A DNA stretch of 64,000 nucleotides from Trissonchulus latispiculum (lineage: Eukaryota; Nematoda; Enoplea; Enoplida; Ironidae). The notes beneath the pieces were generated by a model, which saw only the letters and a program-made list of their open reading frames with translations, was not told the origin of the DNA and did not search any database. The DNA lies in the NCBI GenBank assembly GCA_030248195.1, contig JASAND010013284.1, forward strand, positions 24,023 to 88,022. The letters are read 5' to 3'. Positions 43,439-54,758 of this stretch are shown piece after piece (the first letter of the stretch is position 1; the number at the start of each line of letters is the position of its first letter). A program made the position numbers and the translations under genes.

Positions 43439-43970
43439 GTAATGAAGAACCAATCAATTTACATCGTTGTGAAGCACCACATTTGCCATGCAAATGTTTT
43501 AAGTTTCCTAAGATTGCGATTCTAGTTTAGGCACCAAACGTGCAGCAACACCATGGCATCGCGCCCGAAAAGTCGCGAAGCATAAGCAGTCTAACAGCAG
43601 AATTCTGAGTTAAGTTTCAAAGCAGATTTAATTAATGGTGTCAAATTGGTAGTAGTTTTGGCGGTAGTAATTCCTTGTTAACGCTCTATATTTAATCACT
43701 TCGACTCAAATTTACTCAGAGTAAAAATTTAGGTTTCCATTTTATCCTTTTATTACAAATTAATCCAAGTTGGTTGCAATCCAAGTTTAACGAAGTAAGA
43801 AAGCTGTGTATTTATTTCGCGGATTTCGCTACTTTCACAGCATTTATTAATGGTACGGTAAAATTTAAGTAAACCTGCGGACTAAATACTAAATACTAAG
43901 AAGTCATAAATTAATAAGGATACGGTAACTTATTATTTAAGTTTTAATTACTGATTAGCTAAAATTTTAG
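43439..43970. other. Gene B intron 8
   Basis: No element seen. Confidence 0.5.
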
Positions 43971-44114
43971 ACGTTGTCACAGCCACATCAAAAGTGCAAA
44001 AACTGCTAATGTCTATTGGTGCTAATCTTACTGATACGGAGATTGCTCCAATTTTGTATTCTTATGCCGATACTTTCCAGGAATGCAGTTTGTTTGGGGA
44101 TCAATGCAGCCATG
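43971..44114 (+). CDS. Gene B exon 9: finger helix with C-x3-G-x2-C
   Basis: A 144-bp phase 1-1 exon, acceptor GCTAAAATTTTAG, donor GTAAGA. It encodes VQKLLMSIGANLTD and YADTFQECSLFGDQCSHG. The ECSLFGDQC motif is the conserved DEG/ENaC C-x-F-x-G-x2-C element. No gene A counterpart found. Confidence 0.9.
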
Positions 44115-44676
44115 GTAAGAATCTAACTTGGTTAGAAGCAAAGCTGTTTTTGTAAAACAAGGAAATGAAAACCTTAGCACGAAACCAAAAATTTAATGAT
44201 GTGTTAGTGATTGATGGGAGACAGAGGCAGAGATCGTTAGGAATTATTAGATTGCATGAGATAAAATGATTCAGAGAACAATTCAGAGATCAAGAGTAGT
44301 TGAGATCAATTCGTGGGCAACAAAATGCAAGAAAATCGTGTTAGAAGGATGAAAAGAATTGCAAGCAGATGCATTTTACTTCTTAAAAGTTGAATGACAC
44401 AACGTACTATTAGTATAGCGGTGGAGCGAATCAAGGCTTATCTTCCTCCAAGTGTTTTGTTGGCGGATCTTCACTTAGACTGATTGTTGATAGAGTAAAG
44501 CATGGTGTCATTGATATTAGCACATAAGCTAACCGAGGTACTGTCTATGCTTTTTGTTTGCGTTGGATCCACTTTGGTTTGCACTGCAGCAGGAAAATGC
44601 AAAACACTGGTGCAACTAAACTATTTTATAACATTTTGAAGATTCCTTAGTGATTCTTTCCTTTCTCATCCTATAG
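44115..44676. other. Gene B intron 9
   Basis: No element seen. Ends with acceptor TTTCTCATCCTATAG. Confidence 0.5.
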
Positions 44677-44814
44677 CGTGTGAAATTTTACTGTCAGTTA
44701 TGGTTCGTTGTTTGGATAGCTTAGATGAGATTCGGTCAAACTTGTTTGGGAAATGTTTCACCATTCATGCCTCAATCGAAGACATTGGTGTAGTTGCTGC
44801 AGGAGCGGAACGTG
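44677..44814 (+). CDS. Gene B exon 10: GKCFTI segment
   Basis: A 138-bp phase 1-1 exon encoding RCLDSLDEIRSNLFGKCFTI and then a Gly/Ala-rich loop (VVAAGAERG). GKCFTI matches the G-N/K-C-Y/F-T-F motif of the family. Donor CGTG/GTTAGA is non-consensus but in phase with exon 11. Confidence 0.85.
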
Positions 44815-47628
44815 GTTAGAGCGCTATTTATTTATTTATTTATTTATTTATGTGTTCTTAGCCACACAAATGGCATAACCTGAATGAATCAGTTTCTCAG
44901 TTGTTGGTAGCTCAGACGTATTCTTTCTTGCTATTTTCGCAGGGGGACAAAACATCAAATCATAAAAATCAAGAAAATTACGAATTACAAAAATTAAACT
45001 CACTTAAAATAATCAACTTGAAGTGTGGTCATTATACTTTCTGTTTAATTACGAGTGATGTATATTTATGAACAATCACTTTAAAATTGCACTGTTGTGT
45101 ACGGTCCATGCCGGACAGGCTAATTGACACTTCTCTCTCAAATTTTGAGACCTTGAATTCTGTCCTTTTATGGAAATTCTTAGTTTACGGTCGGTCTCTT
45201 TGATGCCACAATTTAGTTTCGGGCGATTGTGATACTCAACTTTGATTTGTGGTTTGGCTTGTTATCTGTTATGTTGGAAATTGCTTTAGTTAAAGTTATG
45301 TAGAGGTCGTTTGATTATTTTGAATAGTTTTTGCAAGTATTCTTAACAAGCTCGCATCACAGTTCAGCTTTTGCATTTCTGTTTCGTAGTTGGCTCCGGT
45401 AATTCGAATAGCGGACTTTGTCACGCACACACTTAGAAGAATCTAGCAATCTTCTGTTCCAGTTCTCCTTAATCTAAATCGTTAGCTGCTCGGAGATACT
45501 TTTATTAAGCATTAAGCATTGTTTTAGTGCATGACGTATAATGAATATGGCTATTGAATTGCTAGTGAATATTGAATAGCCATTGAACAGCTCTGAATCA
45601 TATATGGGGCAATCATTTTTCCAGCGCTGAATATTTAGTTAGCTAATGATATTGAAAACAAATCCGCCATTGCGGGGAAGTTCGAGAAATCTTTATCGCA
45701 CAATCTCATCGTAAAAATATCGCAAAATAAATCTATCACTAGTTACGCCTAGTTCTAGTAGGCAAAATACATGTGCAAAGAATTTAAACATCTTTTAGTT
45801 GCAATGTTAGAGAGCAAACGGGGGTAACAAAATTGCGAGAGTAGATTTTAAAAGGTTTTCGTTGCAACTATGCCGATTAACTATGCCGATTGCCGTGTAT
45901 CAATGACTCCAGCGACTCAGTATTTATCACTTTCATTTCGCCGAATTTGAAATACCTGTAATGGGTGATCCAACATTTGAACTGAAAATCCTTTCCTTTT
46001 CTAAGCGTGCAAATCTAACTAGTCTGTTTTTTCACTTCTGGAGGACCACGGTCCAAACATGTTGTGAACAAAATCTAGTAAAAAACAAGTCGGTAAAACG
46101 AAATGTTTAGCCAATTTAACAGCGGAATGATTCGACAATCTCCTTTTTGAACCAAACCAGATAAAATTATTTGTGGATTAACGGAAACGTAACTGGCTTT
46201 AAAACTGACTATGATCAATCAGCAGGTGCTGATCTGAACTATTCGTAAAATCTAAACAAGCTGTAATATATACTTTAAGATACTTTAAGATGGAGACAGC
46301 CATGGCTGATCAGTAAAAATAGGTGGCTGTGCGTTCGTCCGGCTCCGATGTATATAATGGATAGATCCACAGATACCCGAGAATCCCACTGTCTTCAACC
46401 AGACATAGCCAGTAATAACAGCAGTTGCAGCTTCACGGCAGTTACCCCATGGACACAAGAAGGGCAAACAGCGAGCCATTCACCCACTGGGAAAACTGTC
46501 CATATAAGGCCCGGTAATGCCCTGAACCAAAGGACAGATGGGGTAATTGCACCCAGACGGGTCCGCAGAGACGCTCCCCCATTTTACCAAAATCCAATAC
46601 AAGTTCCAACCACTGATGACTTCCTTGGACAGTTATCTTGTAGCAAAAAAGATGTCAGGGTAAATTGCATGAGCAGCAGCGCAGCCACATCCCGGGATCC
46701 GGGCATATAATACAAAAGGAGATACAAGGCGACGCAGACAGTATCACCGTACAACCACTGGGAAACTGTCCTTATAAGGCCCGGTAATACCCTGAACCAA
46801 AGGGACAGAAGGGGTAATTTCACCCAGACGGGACCACAGAGTCCCTCCCCCATTTTAACCTAGAACCACTGGGAAAACTGTCCTTATAAGGCCCGGTGAT
46901 ACCCTGAGCCAAGGGACAGAAGGGGTAATTTCACCCAGACGGGACCACAGAGTCCCTCCCCCATTTTTAACCATAATGGATTCGGGTGCCGACCATTTAT
47001 GACTCCTGGAACAGCGACTCGCAGCAGAAAGATGCCAGGATTTTGCGGACGGGACCCGGAAGGGAAATGGTACAATTCTCAGTACTGGGACCCGAAGGAG
47101 TGACATTACGAGAAGCAGAGGTCACCTTGGCAAAGATAACCCAGTAGTAGCGGCAGTACAAACAACTGACTGCACCAGCTGACGACCACTAAGGCCAAGC
47201 TGCGCCGCCAAATAGCTAATTTGTACAACTGTAAAGGCCTGACAGATCCAGATACGTAAATCGGGCACTTTCTGTCTTACTTGGAACTGACCTGTCTGAG
47301 TTTTTAGGTAGGCTTTAAACTTGAAAAACATAGTCCTGTAAGCCAGCTTGAGGTTAACTCTCTTGTTGCGAAATCTTACGCCTTTTAGGGGTCACTTGTT
47401 TCCGTTTTAAACTAGAATAGTCATTGCATGTATTTTCGCGTATATGCATTTTGCAGTGCATCGCCTTTGCATAAATTCGCTCAAAACGCCATCTATTCAG
47501 ACCAGTAAAACCAGTCACTTCACCAGATTTAACTGGTGAATTCGGTGACTCCACAATTTCAGCTGTTCGACAAACAATATTTCTGGTGTACGGATTATGT
47601 TGACTCAAACTCTTTCGTTGAATTTCAG
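44815..47628. other. Gene B intron 10
   Basis: Includes a (TTTA)n microsatellite at 44826-44852 and a family of three related blocks at 46480-46975 (listed). Otherwise AT-rich with nothing recognised. Confidence 0.5.
46482..46975. repeat. Three copies of a ~105-bp GC-rich block
   Basis: Blocks begin CACTGGGAAAACTGTCC (one copy lacks an A), run through TATAAGGCCCGGT and CACCCAGACGG, and end CTCCCCCATTTTA. Copies start at about 46485, 46756 and 46865. Copies 2 and 3 are adjacent; copy 1 is separated by unrelated sequence. After copy 3 a DSGADH string, which resembles a retroviral-type aspartic protease active site, appears in an otherwise broken frame; this is too little to call. Confidence 0.75.
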
Positions 47629-47789
47629 ATATTAGCTTTATCTTGACAACCAACATGTCGGAATACCTACACTCAACATCCACTGTTGGTTTCAGAATTC
47701 TGTTGCATCATAGAAAAGAGTTGCCTCTACCAGACTTACTCGGCGTCTTTATTGCTTCTGGATATGTAACCAACATTGGCGTTTCTATT
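47629..47789 (+). CDS. Gene B exon 11: G-F-R-I-L-L-H-H segment
   Basis: A 161-bp phase 1-0 exon, acceptor TTGAATTTCAG, donor GTGAGC. It encodes MSEYLHSTSTVGFRILLHHR, PLPDLLGVFIASGY and TNIGVSI. The strongest match between the paralogues. Confidence 0.95.
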
Positions 47790-48788
47790 GTGAGCTGCTT
47801 GCACTTTCATAATTTAGAGTAGTGGTATACGTTCTGTAATATTCTTTGAAACGCAATTCTGTTCACAATTTTAGATTTGGTAAAAGATCCATACCTCAGT
47901 TAACGCATTCAGTGATCGCCTAAATGTACGGAACTAGCAAAACAGCTAAATGACGTTAACGTAAACGTAAACGTAGACGTAAACGCGCCAAATGCACGGC
48001 AGGACAACATTTTGCCATTATTACCAGTTTTTTTCGCTATTGAAAACGTTCCGAAAAAGTATGAGGTTTCCTTCTCCCAGAAAAGCTGCCAACTACTGAC
48101 GAGTTCCTACAAGTTTTAGTCTTATTGAAAGGGCATAAACAAAGGGTAGATGATAAAACGTATTTGTTCTTTACTGGAATTTACAAGCTTTGAAATTAAT
48201 TTTCGCATAAATCATAGATTTAGTCTTGCTAAACTTAGGTAGCGAAATTAATACCTGTCAGATTACCTATGACTTCTTTAGTTAATTATAGCTTATCTAG
48301 CACATTGAAGTTGCATACTCAGGATCTTACGCCAATATGCGCTCCAGACAACCTGTTCGATCGAAACGCTGGCTTCACGCAGTTTACTTTTCCAAGCATG
48401 ACAATCCGTTTCCATTGGGCTGACTACTCTAAAGCTTTCCCGCCACATTGCGAAATAAATTATGTGACAGTAGCTGCACATATATTATGGTTTCATCATA
48501 CTTTTTTATCCACAATTATAGCGAATTACTACTAGTGTATTGCATAATCTGAGTATTCTCTTAGTAATTGTCTGTTAACCTCCAGTTCTTAGCAAAACAT
48601 TAGCTGCCGTTTAATGCATCGAAGGATTAATTCCTCCTGACAGACAATGCAAATATGCGTTGGCTAACCGGGCTATTTTTTCCATTTACACTGCAGAATT
48701 CAAACAAGTAATTTTACGATTTCAATTTTATTGCATCGGAACATGTCAGCTTGTGTTTTCAAAATTGAAATTCTGTTTTACGTTCAAG
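47790..48788. other. Gene B intron 11
   Basis: An 88-codon ORF at 48269-48535 is open but has no channel features and no paralogue. Confidence 0.5.
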
Positions 48789-48875
48789 ATTGAAGTACTG
48801 AGAACTCCTACTTCATCTCAACCATGTACAGACCAAGAACCTGGAACGCAAGTGAATTTTTCATATTCCCAGAAC
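48789..48875 (+). CDS. Gene B exon 12: TSSQPCT...NFSYSQ segment
   Basis: An 87-bp phase 0-0 exon, acceptor TTACGTTCAAG, donor GTAAGC. It encodes VLRTPTSSQPCTDQEPGTQ and VNFSYSQN. Confidence 0.85.
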
Positions 48876-49103
48876 GTAAGCTGTTCTTACGGTGTATTTT
48901 AAATAAATTTTATCTCTTTGTTATTACTACTATACTGTAAAACTGTGATTTCGTTCTACCTTGAAAGACAACTAAAATTGCCTAATAATCTGATTCCAAT
49001 TATTTTTACGTTACGTGATGCATGATGCCTTGCTCTGCAAGTTCTGCAGTTACATCCTATTTTCATTGTTTCCATTGTTTCTATGTATCCATTGCTGTTT
49101 TAG
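48876..49103. other. Gene B intron 12
   Basis: Short, no element seen. Confidence 0.5.
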
Positions 49104-49212
49104 CGTTGCCAGCAGGACTGCATCAGTCATATGACGCTTGACACGTGTGGATGTACCGACTCAAGTGACAGCATTCAGCAGACTCACAGAGAGCAAATTT
49201 GTGAAAGCAATG
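49104..49212 (+). CDS. Gene B exon 13: CxxxC...CGC segment
   Basis: A 109-bp phase 0-1 exon, acceptor TTGCTGTTTTAG, donor GTGAGC. It encodes RCQQDCISHMTLDTCGCTD and ends EQICESN. The C-x3-C-x7-C-G-C spacing is identical to gene A. Confidence 0.95.
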
Positions 49213-49656
49213 GTGAGCTTGTATAAAATGAAGAAACACTATTATAATTTTTGTTTGCACAGTCATCATAATACGCTAACACTTGCTGAAAATCTGGCAT
49301 TTGTTAAAAGCTCTTCCGGTACCTGTACGTTCTTGGAAACAATTTTCGAAACAGTAAACTGTTTTACTTACAGCTATCGAATAGACGTAGTATGCAACGC
49401 ATACTTTTATTTGATCTATTCGTATGTAATCAAACGTCCTTGAAAGAACCTCATACGTACGTCGTCGCTTTATTGTACCTTAACGGATTCTACTATCTGG
49501 CTGGCTCTTATAACCAGCCGCTTCATTTGGTGCAACCGTATAACACTTAATAGTCTTGTGGTTTTTGATATCAATGAAATTATTAGCATACTACATCAAC
49601 AAAAACTGATTTCGTCAATCAACAAACCAGAAATAAAACTATTCTTATAATTTTAG
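49213..49656. other. Gene B intron 13
   Basis: No element seen; open frames to 49443 lack channel features. Confidence 0.5.
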
Positions 49657-49720
49657 ATTTGTGTGTAAAAAGAAATACTGAAAAATTCTTGCAGGCTTGT
49701 CATTGCTCAATTCCATGCTG
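49657..49720 (+). CDS. Gene B exon 14: CxCxxPC segment
   Basis: A 64-bp phase 1-2 exon encoding DLCVKRNTEKFLQACHCSIPC. Acceptor TTATAATTTTAG, donor GTAAAA. Confidence 0.95.
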
Positions 49721-50111
49721 GTAAAAATTTTTCTATTATGGTCTTTCTTTTCATTAATAAGAATTGCTGAACTGTATGGAGTGAAAACTGCTTATATGAA
49801 CGCTTGTATTTTAAAATGATGTAATTGATATAATTATCATGCTGCTTAGATTTTACACGTATGTGTGCTAAAACACGGTAATATTACGACATTAAGTTGC
49901 ATACTATGGCATATTAAAACAAATATTTTACACAGATGTCAAAATCCAAAACATGCTTTTGTCAAAGAAATTGTGAGCACAGAGTACAGAGTGTCATGAT
50001 CTTGATCTGTGTTCAAATCAGGGTATCCTTAATAGATAGATTAAAACAGATTTATCCTGTAATTCTATGTTAACGTTTACCTGTAATCGTTTTCTGAACT
50101 TATGCGTTTAG
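49721..50111. other. Gene B intron 14
   Basis: No element seen. Confidence 0.5.
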
Positions 50112-50163
50112 GGAGGTTTCATATAAGATGCTCTTGACAACTATACCATACAACAATCACAAG
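50112..50163 (+). CDS. Gene B exon 15: WEVSYKMLLTTIP segment
   Basis: A 52-bp phase 2-0 exon, acceptor TATGCGTTTAG, donor GTAATT. Encodes the strand after the CxCxxPC motif. Confidence 0.9.
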
Positions 50164-51631
50164 GTAATTTGCTATATTTGCATCGGGCCTCTGGGAGGTT
50201 CAGTTACAAAATTTTCGTAACGCAACATAAGGATGTAAAATTATTTTTGTTGGACTTTTCTAGCTCAGTTTATATTAGTAAATCTATCAAAAAGCATTTT
50301 TTTTGAATGTTAGTGTGCATGAAGTTTACACGCTGACAACCCCCCACCCCCGAGATATCGGATTTCATGTTGTGGGACATAGTGTTTCATAGGACATAGG
50401 CTGAGTGTCTTGCTCTTCCTTGTTCCTATTTATAAACTCTTGAAAAGACTAAGAACAAGGAAAGCTGAACTTAGTTTGCTGAGTAAATCAGACGAAGGTG
50501 TAATGTGGGTAATAGCGACCCCGCTATCACCCAAATTTCCAAGTCCCTTTCTATCTTTAGCTTTCGTGGTTTTTCCCTAAACTCCCTAAAACTCTCCCAA
50601 ATTCCCCTTAAATATTGTGCCATAATTATTGGGAAGCCCGATGATTTTGTATTGTTTTGTATGCAAAAACCTCCCTTAAATTATTTGCAGTGCTAACCTT
50701 ATGCTCATATTTCGAAAATCAACTAAAACCTTTAATTTCTGGGAGTAAACTTAACATTGTAATTATTTTGATTATCATTAACGAAGATAGACCCTCCCGT
50801 TCCCAACGAATAACAATCCTTTGCTTTCGTAATAACGCCACCTTCTAGTCAATTGGGTGTTTTCTTTCGTCGGGATCGCTCGATCCCACCATTTGGGGGT
50901 CCACCTTTTTGCTTTTCCAGCCGCGTTAGTAAGCTCTTTTATTTTTCCTTTTTTCTTTAAAATTACCTTGGTCTAACTCAGTCTAATCCCCAATCTAATT
51001 CATAACTATGTTCCTTTTTGTTTGTATCTAATAACTAACTCTCTCCCCCTCTTCCTCTCCTTTTCTGCTGGGTTGTCCCCATCCCGCTGGGTCTGTCTGT
51101 ATTGGCTAACTTGCCCTCCCCGTTTTTGTTAACTCCACTCCCTTCCCCCAATATTTGTTGGTTTCCCCTCCTTAATTGTTAAGCCTTTTGTATTTTGTTT
51201 TGTTATTTCACGTTCGGGTAGCCCGCCGTTTTACAACTTGTCCCCACTCTGGGTAGTCCAGGTGGGATTTCTCTGTTGTAACTTTGGGCGTGTCCCCAAA
51301 TTGAAAAGGGTCCAGTTATCTTTTAATGGTTTGATTAATTTTTATAAGCTTTTACCAAACTAGAATGAATCTCAGGCAGAACTCTGGTAATAGCCCGGGG
51401 TTTATTTATTAACTGAGCTTAATTTGTGCTTGTTTCCCAAACTTTGTCTGACGTTGGCCTTCCCTAAAATTTAGCCCACTCCCCCTTGGCGAGGTCTGTC
51501 AGCGTTGTGTGAGCAGCCTGGACTAAGTCGCAGTCGACGGTTAGCGTCCATAGCGCCGGTCCTAAGTAGTGGAGTTTGAGCCAGCGGTTTAAGTTCCTAG
51601 CTCAACCAATTACAAAAGACATAATTGGGTT
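50164..51631. other. Gene B intron 15, pyrimidine-rich insert
   Basis: From about 50500 to 51600 the plus strand is unusually C/T-rich and starts with a hairpin (GGGTAATAGCG / CGCTATCACCC). It has the look of an old insertion (perhaps an LTR), but no ends or coding motif were found. Confidence 0.4.
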
Positions 51632-51780
51632 CATAGACTATGTTTAGAAGCAAACGCTATCTAGGCAATACTTTCAGTATTTCAGCAAAAACATCCCTTT
51701 CTCGAGCTCTTCCAATTCACATGCTTCAGCGGTCTTTCATCTTTTTAAAGGATAAAGCAAATCGCGTTGTCAAATTAAAC
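51632..51780 (+). CDS. Gene B, possible exon 16 (palm helix linker)
   Basis: After acceptor GGGTTCATAG, an open phase-0 frame gives FSISAKTSLSRALPIHML and LKDKANRVVKLNM, similar in character to the P-S-K-x-S-A-x-x-L region before the last palm strand of ASIC/ENaC. No donor was found in the phase needed by the next exon, so this may be wrong or have a different 3' edge. Confidence 0.35.
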
Positions 51781-52275
51781 ATGGTTCTTGATAAAACAAA
51801 TTTACTAGTAATAATTGCAATAAGTTTTTTGTTTTGATAAATGAAACGGTTTATGCATGGCTAACAGATGTCGATGAACGAGTAAGAGAGTATACTGTAT
51901 AAAAACTAATTAAAAATAATTGCATAATTTTGCTGAAGTATTAGTTTTCAATTACCTTAATGCTTATTTGTTTGAAGCCACATGATCGAACATATGGTTG
52001 CAATGTTAAAGCAAAAACTTAGAAAGCTCTGATTGCATGTATTAATATTAATTTACGCCCACTGCAGCCTTCCATTAACGAGCGCCTTAGAAAATCCTGT
52101 ATTTTATTTACTTGTTTATTGTATTAACTTCTCAATTTTATTTAGTTTATCACAGTAGCTGGTCTCACTATCGAACAGTTGAAAGTTTAGGATCTCATCG
52201 TTGTCACACGCAGTGTTTGCTAGCAGACTTGCCCTTTTGCTTACTACCTAATGTTTTATGGTACTGTTGTTGCAG

Positions 52276-52351
52276 GGTGGAACATACTTACGTTAAAATC
52301 TACATGTCACAGTATTTCAAAGAAGTGGTTGAGGAATACAGAATCACTACC
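52276..52351 (+). CDS. Gene B exon 17: last palm strand
   Basis: A 76-bp phase 2-0 exon, acceptor TGTTGTTGCAG, donor GTAGGC. It encodes VEHTYVKIYMSQYFKEVVEE, equivalent to the N-x-L-x-I-Y-F...E-x-I/V-E-E strand that leads into TM2. The downstream TM2 exon was not found. Confidence 0.7.
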
Positions 52352-53630
52352 GTAGGCTTTACCAGTGCCATAAATTAAGTTATTTATGCTAATAAAGTTA
52401 ATTTTTAAAATTAAAACTATTTTTTTAATTTAATGCAACATATTTGACAGTTAATATTATTTCCGCAAAAGTTCTAAAAATGTACAAAAGTTAATAGACT
52501 TTAGTAGAAGGAACCTGAATTATAGTTTAATCATGGCGCCCTCATTTATTTAATGTGTAACAATTCCCTGTAGACTGAGTTCCTTCTGCATATGGAAGAA
52601 ACGTAATTAAGTGTGGATGAGTGACTCACTACCTGTTTGAGACAATTTAACCTTAAAAGAGCATCATAATTTGTTATTAACTGACAGTCTTTTAATTGTA
52701 TAGATTCAAATATTGTACCGACATATTTGTAGCTTCAGCAACTCATTGCGAAAATATCAAATCAGATGGTTCTTTGGACAGGATTTACTTTTGTTGCGCT
52801 GATGACGTGGATAGAATATATTACAACAGGAGTCACGGAACTAGCAAAGAAGCATATAGTTACTCATCGAAGCAGGAGTAAAATAAACTGAAATAAATAA
52901 TTGTAAACTCGATTTGTACTAGTGAATTTATGTGTATTTCTAAGTCAGTTATAAGGAAATGTTTGTTGCGCACCGGCGTTGCTTGGTTTTGGAATGACCA
53001 GTTTGTTTCAGTTTGTACTCATGCGAACTTTAATAGAAACTAAGGTGTCTTAATGACAAAGGAAGGACAAATGCCAACATAAAGTATAATTCAAAAGCAC
53101 CTTCCACTGATGAATCAGTGAGGCAGCCAAAATTCTAGCTAGCCACAATTCAGCGAGCTAGTTCTGTGAGGTTTGTCTTTGCTGCTTGGATTGACTTCTT
53201 TTGCAATTTGACGAAAGCAGACCTTTTGGCACTGTACAAAGGTTTAGCACATATACGCGTTGGCCATTTCTGCACTGAGGGTAGCCGAGACATGCAGCAG
53301 AGCATGCCATGATATGATTGGCATTAGGCTGCGCCAGCTTTCCTCGTCGGATAGCCAAACTACGGTCGGCATGTTGCTTTGTATGAACATCTGTATACAC
53401 ATGAACATGTGGGGTCGGATCCTGGGGGGCTTGGCCCAAGAACATTCTAGGTGACATGTACAATAAGCATAAATTAACGTTAATTGTAATATTAATTCAA
53501 CAGTTTCAATGACTTTGCAGCAACATTTTCGTGAACAGTTAAGGCATTTGGAAGTTCAGTTCGAAATCCTATTTTTCTGACAACTGCTGCTTATACTTAT
53601 CCCTGACGCCGGTAGAAGACTGTACATACC
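52352..53630. other. Region expected to hold gene B TM2, not found
   Basis: No GGxxGLxxGxS-like segment in any frame. One open, exon-like piece (52700-52881; FKYCTDIFVASATHCENIK...) follows an acceptor TTGTATAG but has no TM2 features. The rest is unassigned. Confidence 0.4.
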
Positions 53631-53631
53631 T

Positions 53632-53635
<4 letters not shown>

Positions 53636-53717
<82 letters not shown>
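53636..53717. repeat. (TA)n microsatellite
   Basis: About 40 perfect TA units. Confidence 0.95.
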
Positions 53718-53719
<2 letters not shown>

Positions 53720-54758
53720 CCTAAATGTTAACTTATGCTCCCCTGCTAAACGTACCACTCTAAATGCGCAATAGATGAGTTCTATTGCCTTTCCTTTACA
53801 AAAATGAGATATGCGATAATTTCTTGAACAGAAGCAATATACATTTACTTTCTCATCCCTTGTGACAGTGGCACTGTTTCAGCGGTATCACAGTGAATTT
53901 TCCTAAGGTGTTCACCTTTCTGATTGTCACGACGACATACTGGGTATACACAGGGCCGGCAGAGTATACCATACATCACAACACCTATGGTGACAAAAAG
54001 TGCTTGTAGGAATCTATAAGTCGCTTGGAATTAGTGTCAGCCCGAGACACTCCAGTAGTCCTCAACCTTAATACTTTTCATAACTCGAAGCTAATCTACA
54101 ACAATTAATTGGTTGAATTAATTATTTGCCAATGCAAGTAAAGGCAGAGATGTATATGAAATGTATCCGTAACACAGAACAATGATACGAATTCTGATAT
54201 TTACGAATGCAAATGTGAAACTGAAACTTTTCTTCACATCTTTCAATAATGATCTCAACCCTGTCGTGCTATAAATGTCTCGTCCGCTAAACTCTACAAT
54301 GTATACTATATTGCGTATATAAAGTTTAATGTATTTTGCTCCAGATAATCAGTCACTAAAGCAATATCAATATGATTATACATTCGACTAACTGCGGTTT
54401 TGCAAATAGTACTGTCACCACAGAAGTTCCAGCTCGCCAAACTTGTGGTCAAGAATAGTTTAAAGCTTTTGCAGTTAAACATATTTAAGAATATGTTATG
54501 TGCTGAATATTTCACTCACCTCGATTACACAGACAAGCTATTTTGAAGAGAAGTAGTGCTTCTTCCGTAGTCCAGTTTAGTTTCCGTTTCAGCCATTGAA
54601 ACATCACTAAAAGAGGATTCATTATATTAATCTAAGCCCTACCATACCATCCAAGTAATACAAGGTAGAGCTAGCATTCATGTTTCATATTGCATAGCTA
54701 ACGATTCTCCTGCCCATATATGTGCTTGGGGAGGGTTGGTGGGGGGGTAGGCTGGGGG
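53718..54758. other. No gene seen
   Basis: AT-rich, with G-rich sequence near 54728-54758 at the insertion site of the hAT element. Confidence 0.4.

Larger units (their letters stand above)
32099..52351 (+). other. Gene B: DEG/ENaC-family channel, tandem paralogue of gene A (span of recognised exons)
   Basis: Exons E1, E2, E4, E6-E15 are recognised with compatible GT-AG phases, plus a likely palm exon at 52276 and a weaker one at 51632. The order and orientation match gene A. Unlike gene A, it has exons 9 and 10, and so a nearly continuous extracellular channel domain. The first cysteine-module exon (E5) and short exon E3 were not found. TM2 (the GGxxGL..GxS region) and the C-terminal tail were also not found downstream to 61 kb. 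The product is predicted to be an amiloride-type Na+ channel subunit in the plasma membrane; gating stimulus unknown. Confidence 0.85.

Noticed and set aside
48269..48535. Extra gene B exon in intron 11
   Set aside because: No paralogue in gene A, no channel motif, and exons 11 and 12 already join in phase 0.
49975..50030. tRNA-like B box (GTTCAAATC)
   Set aside because: No A box at the right distance and no cloverleaf.
53401..53450. TM2-like GGLA stretch (GRILGGLAQE)
   Set aside because: No hydrophobic helix follows and no splice acceptor in phase; chance match.
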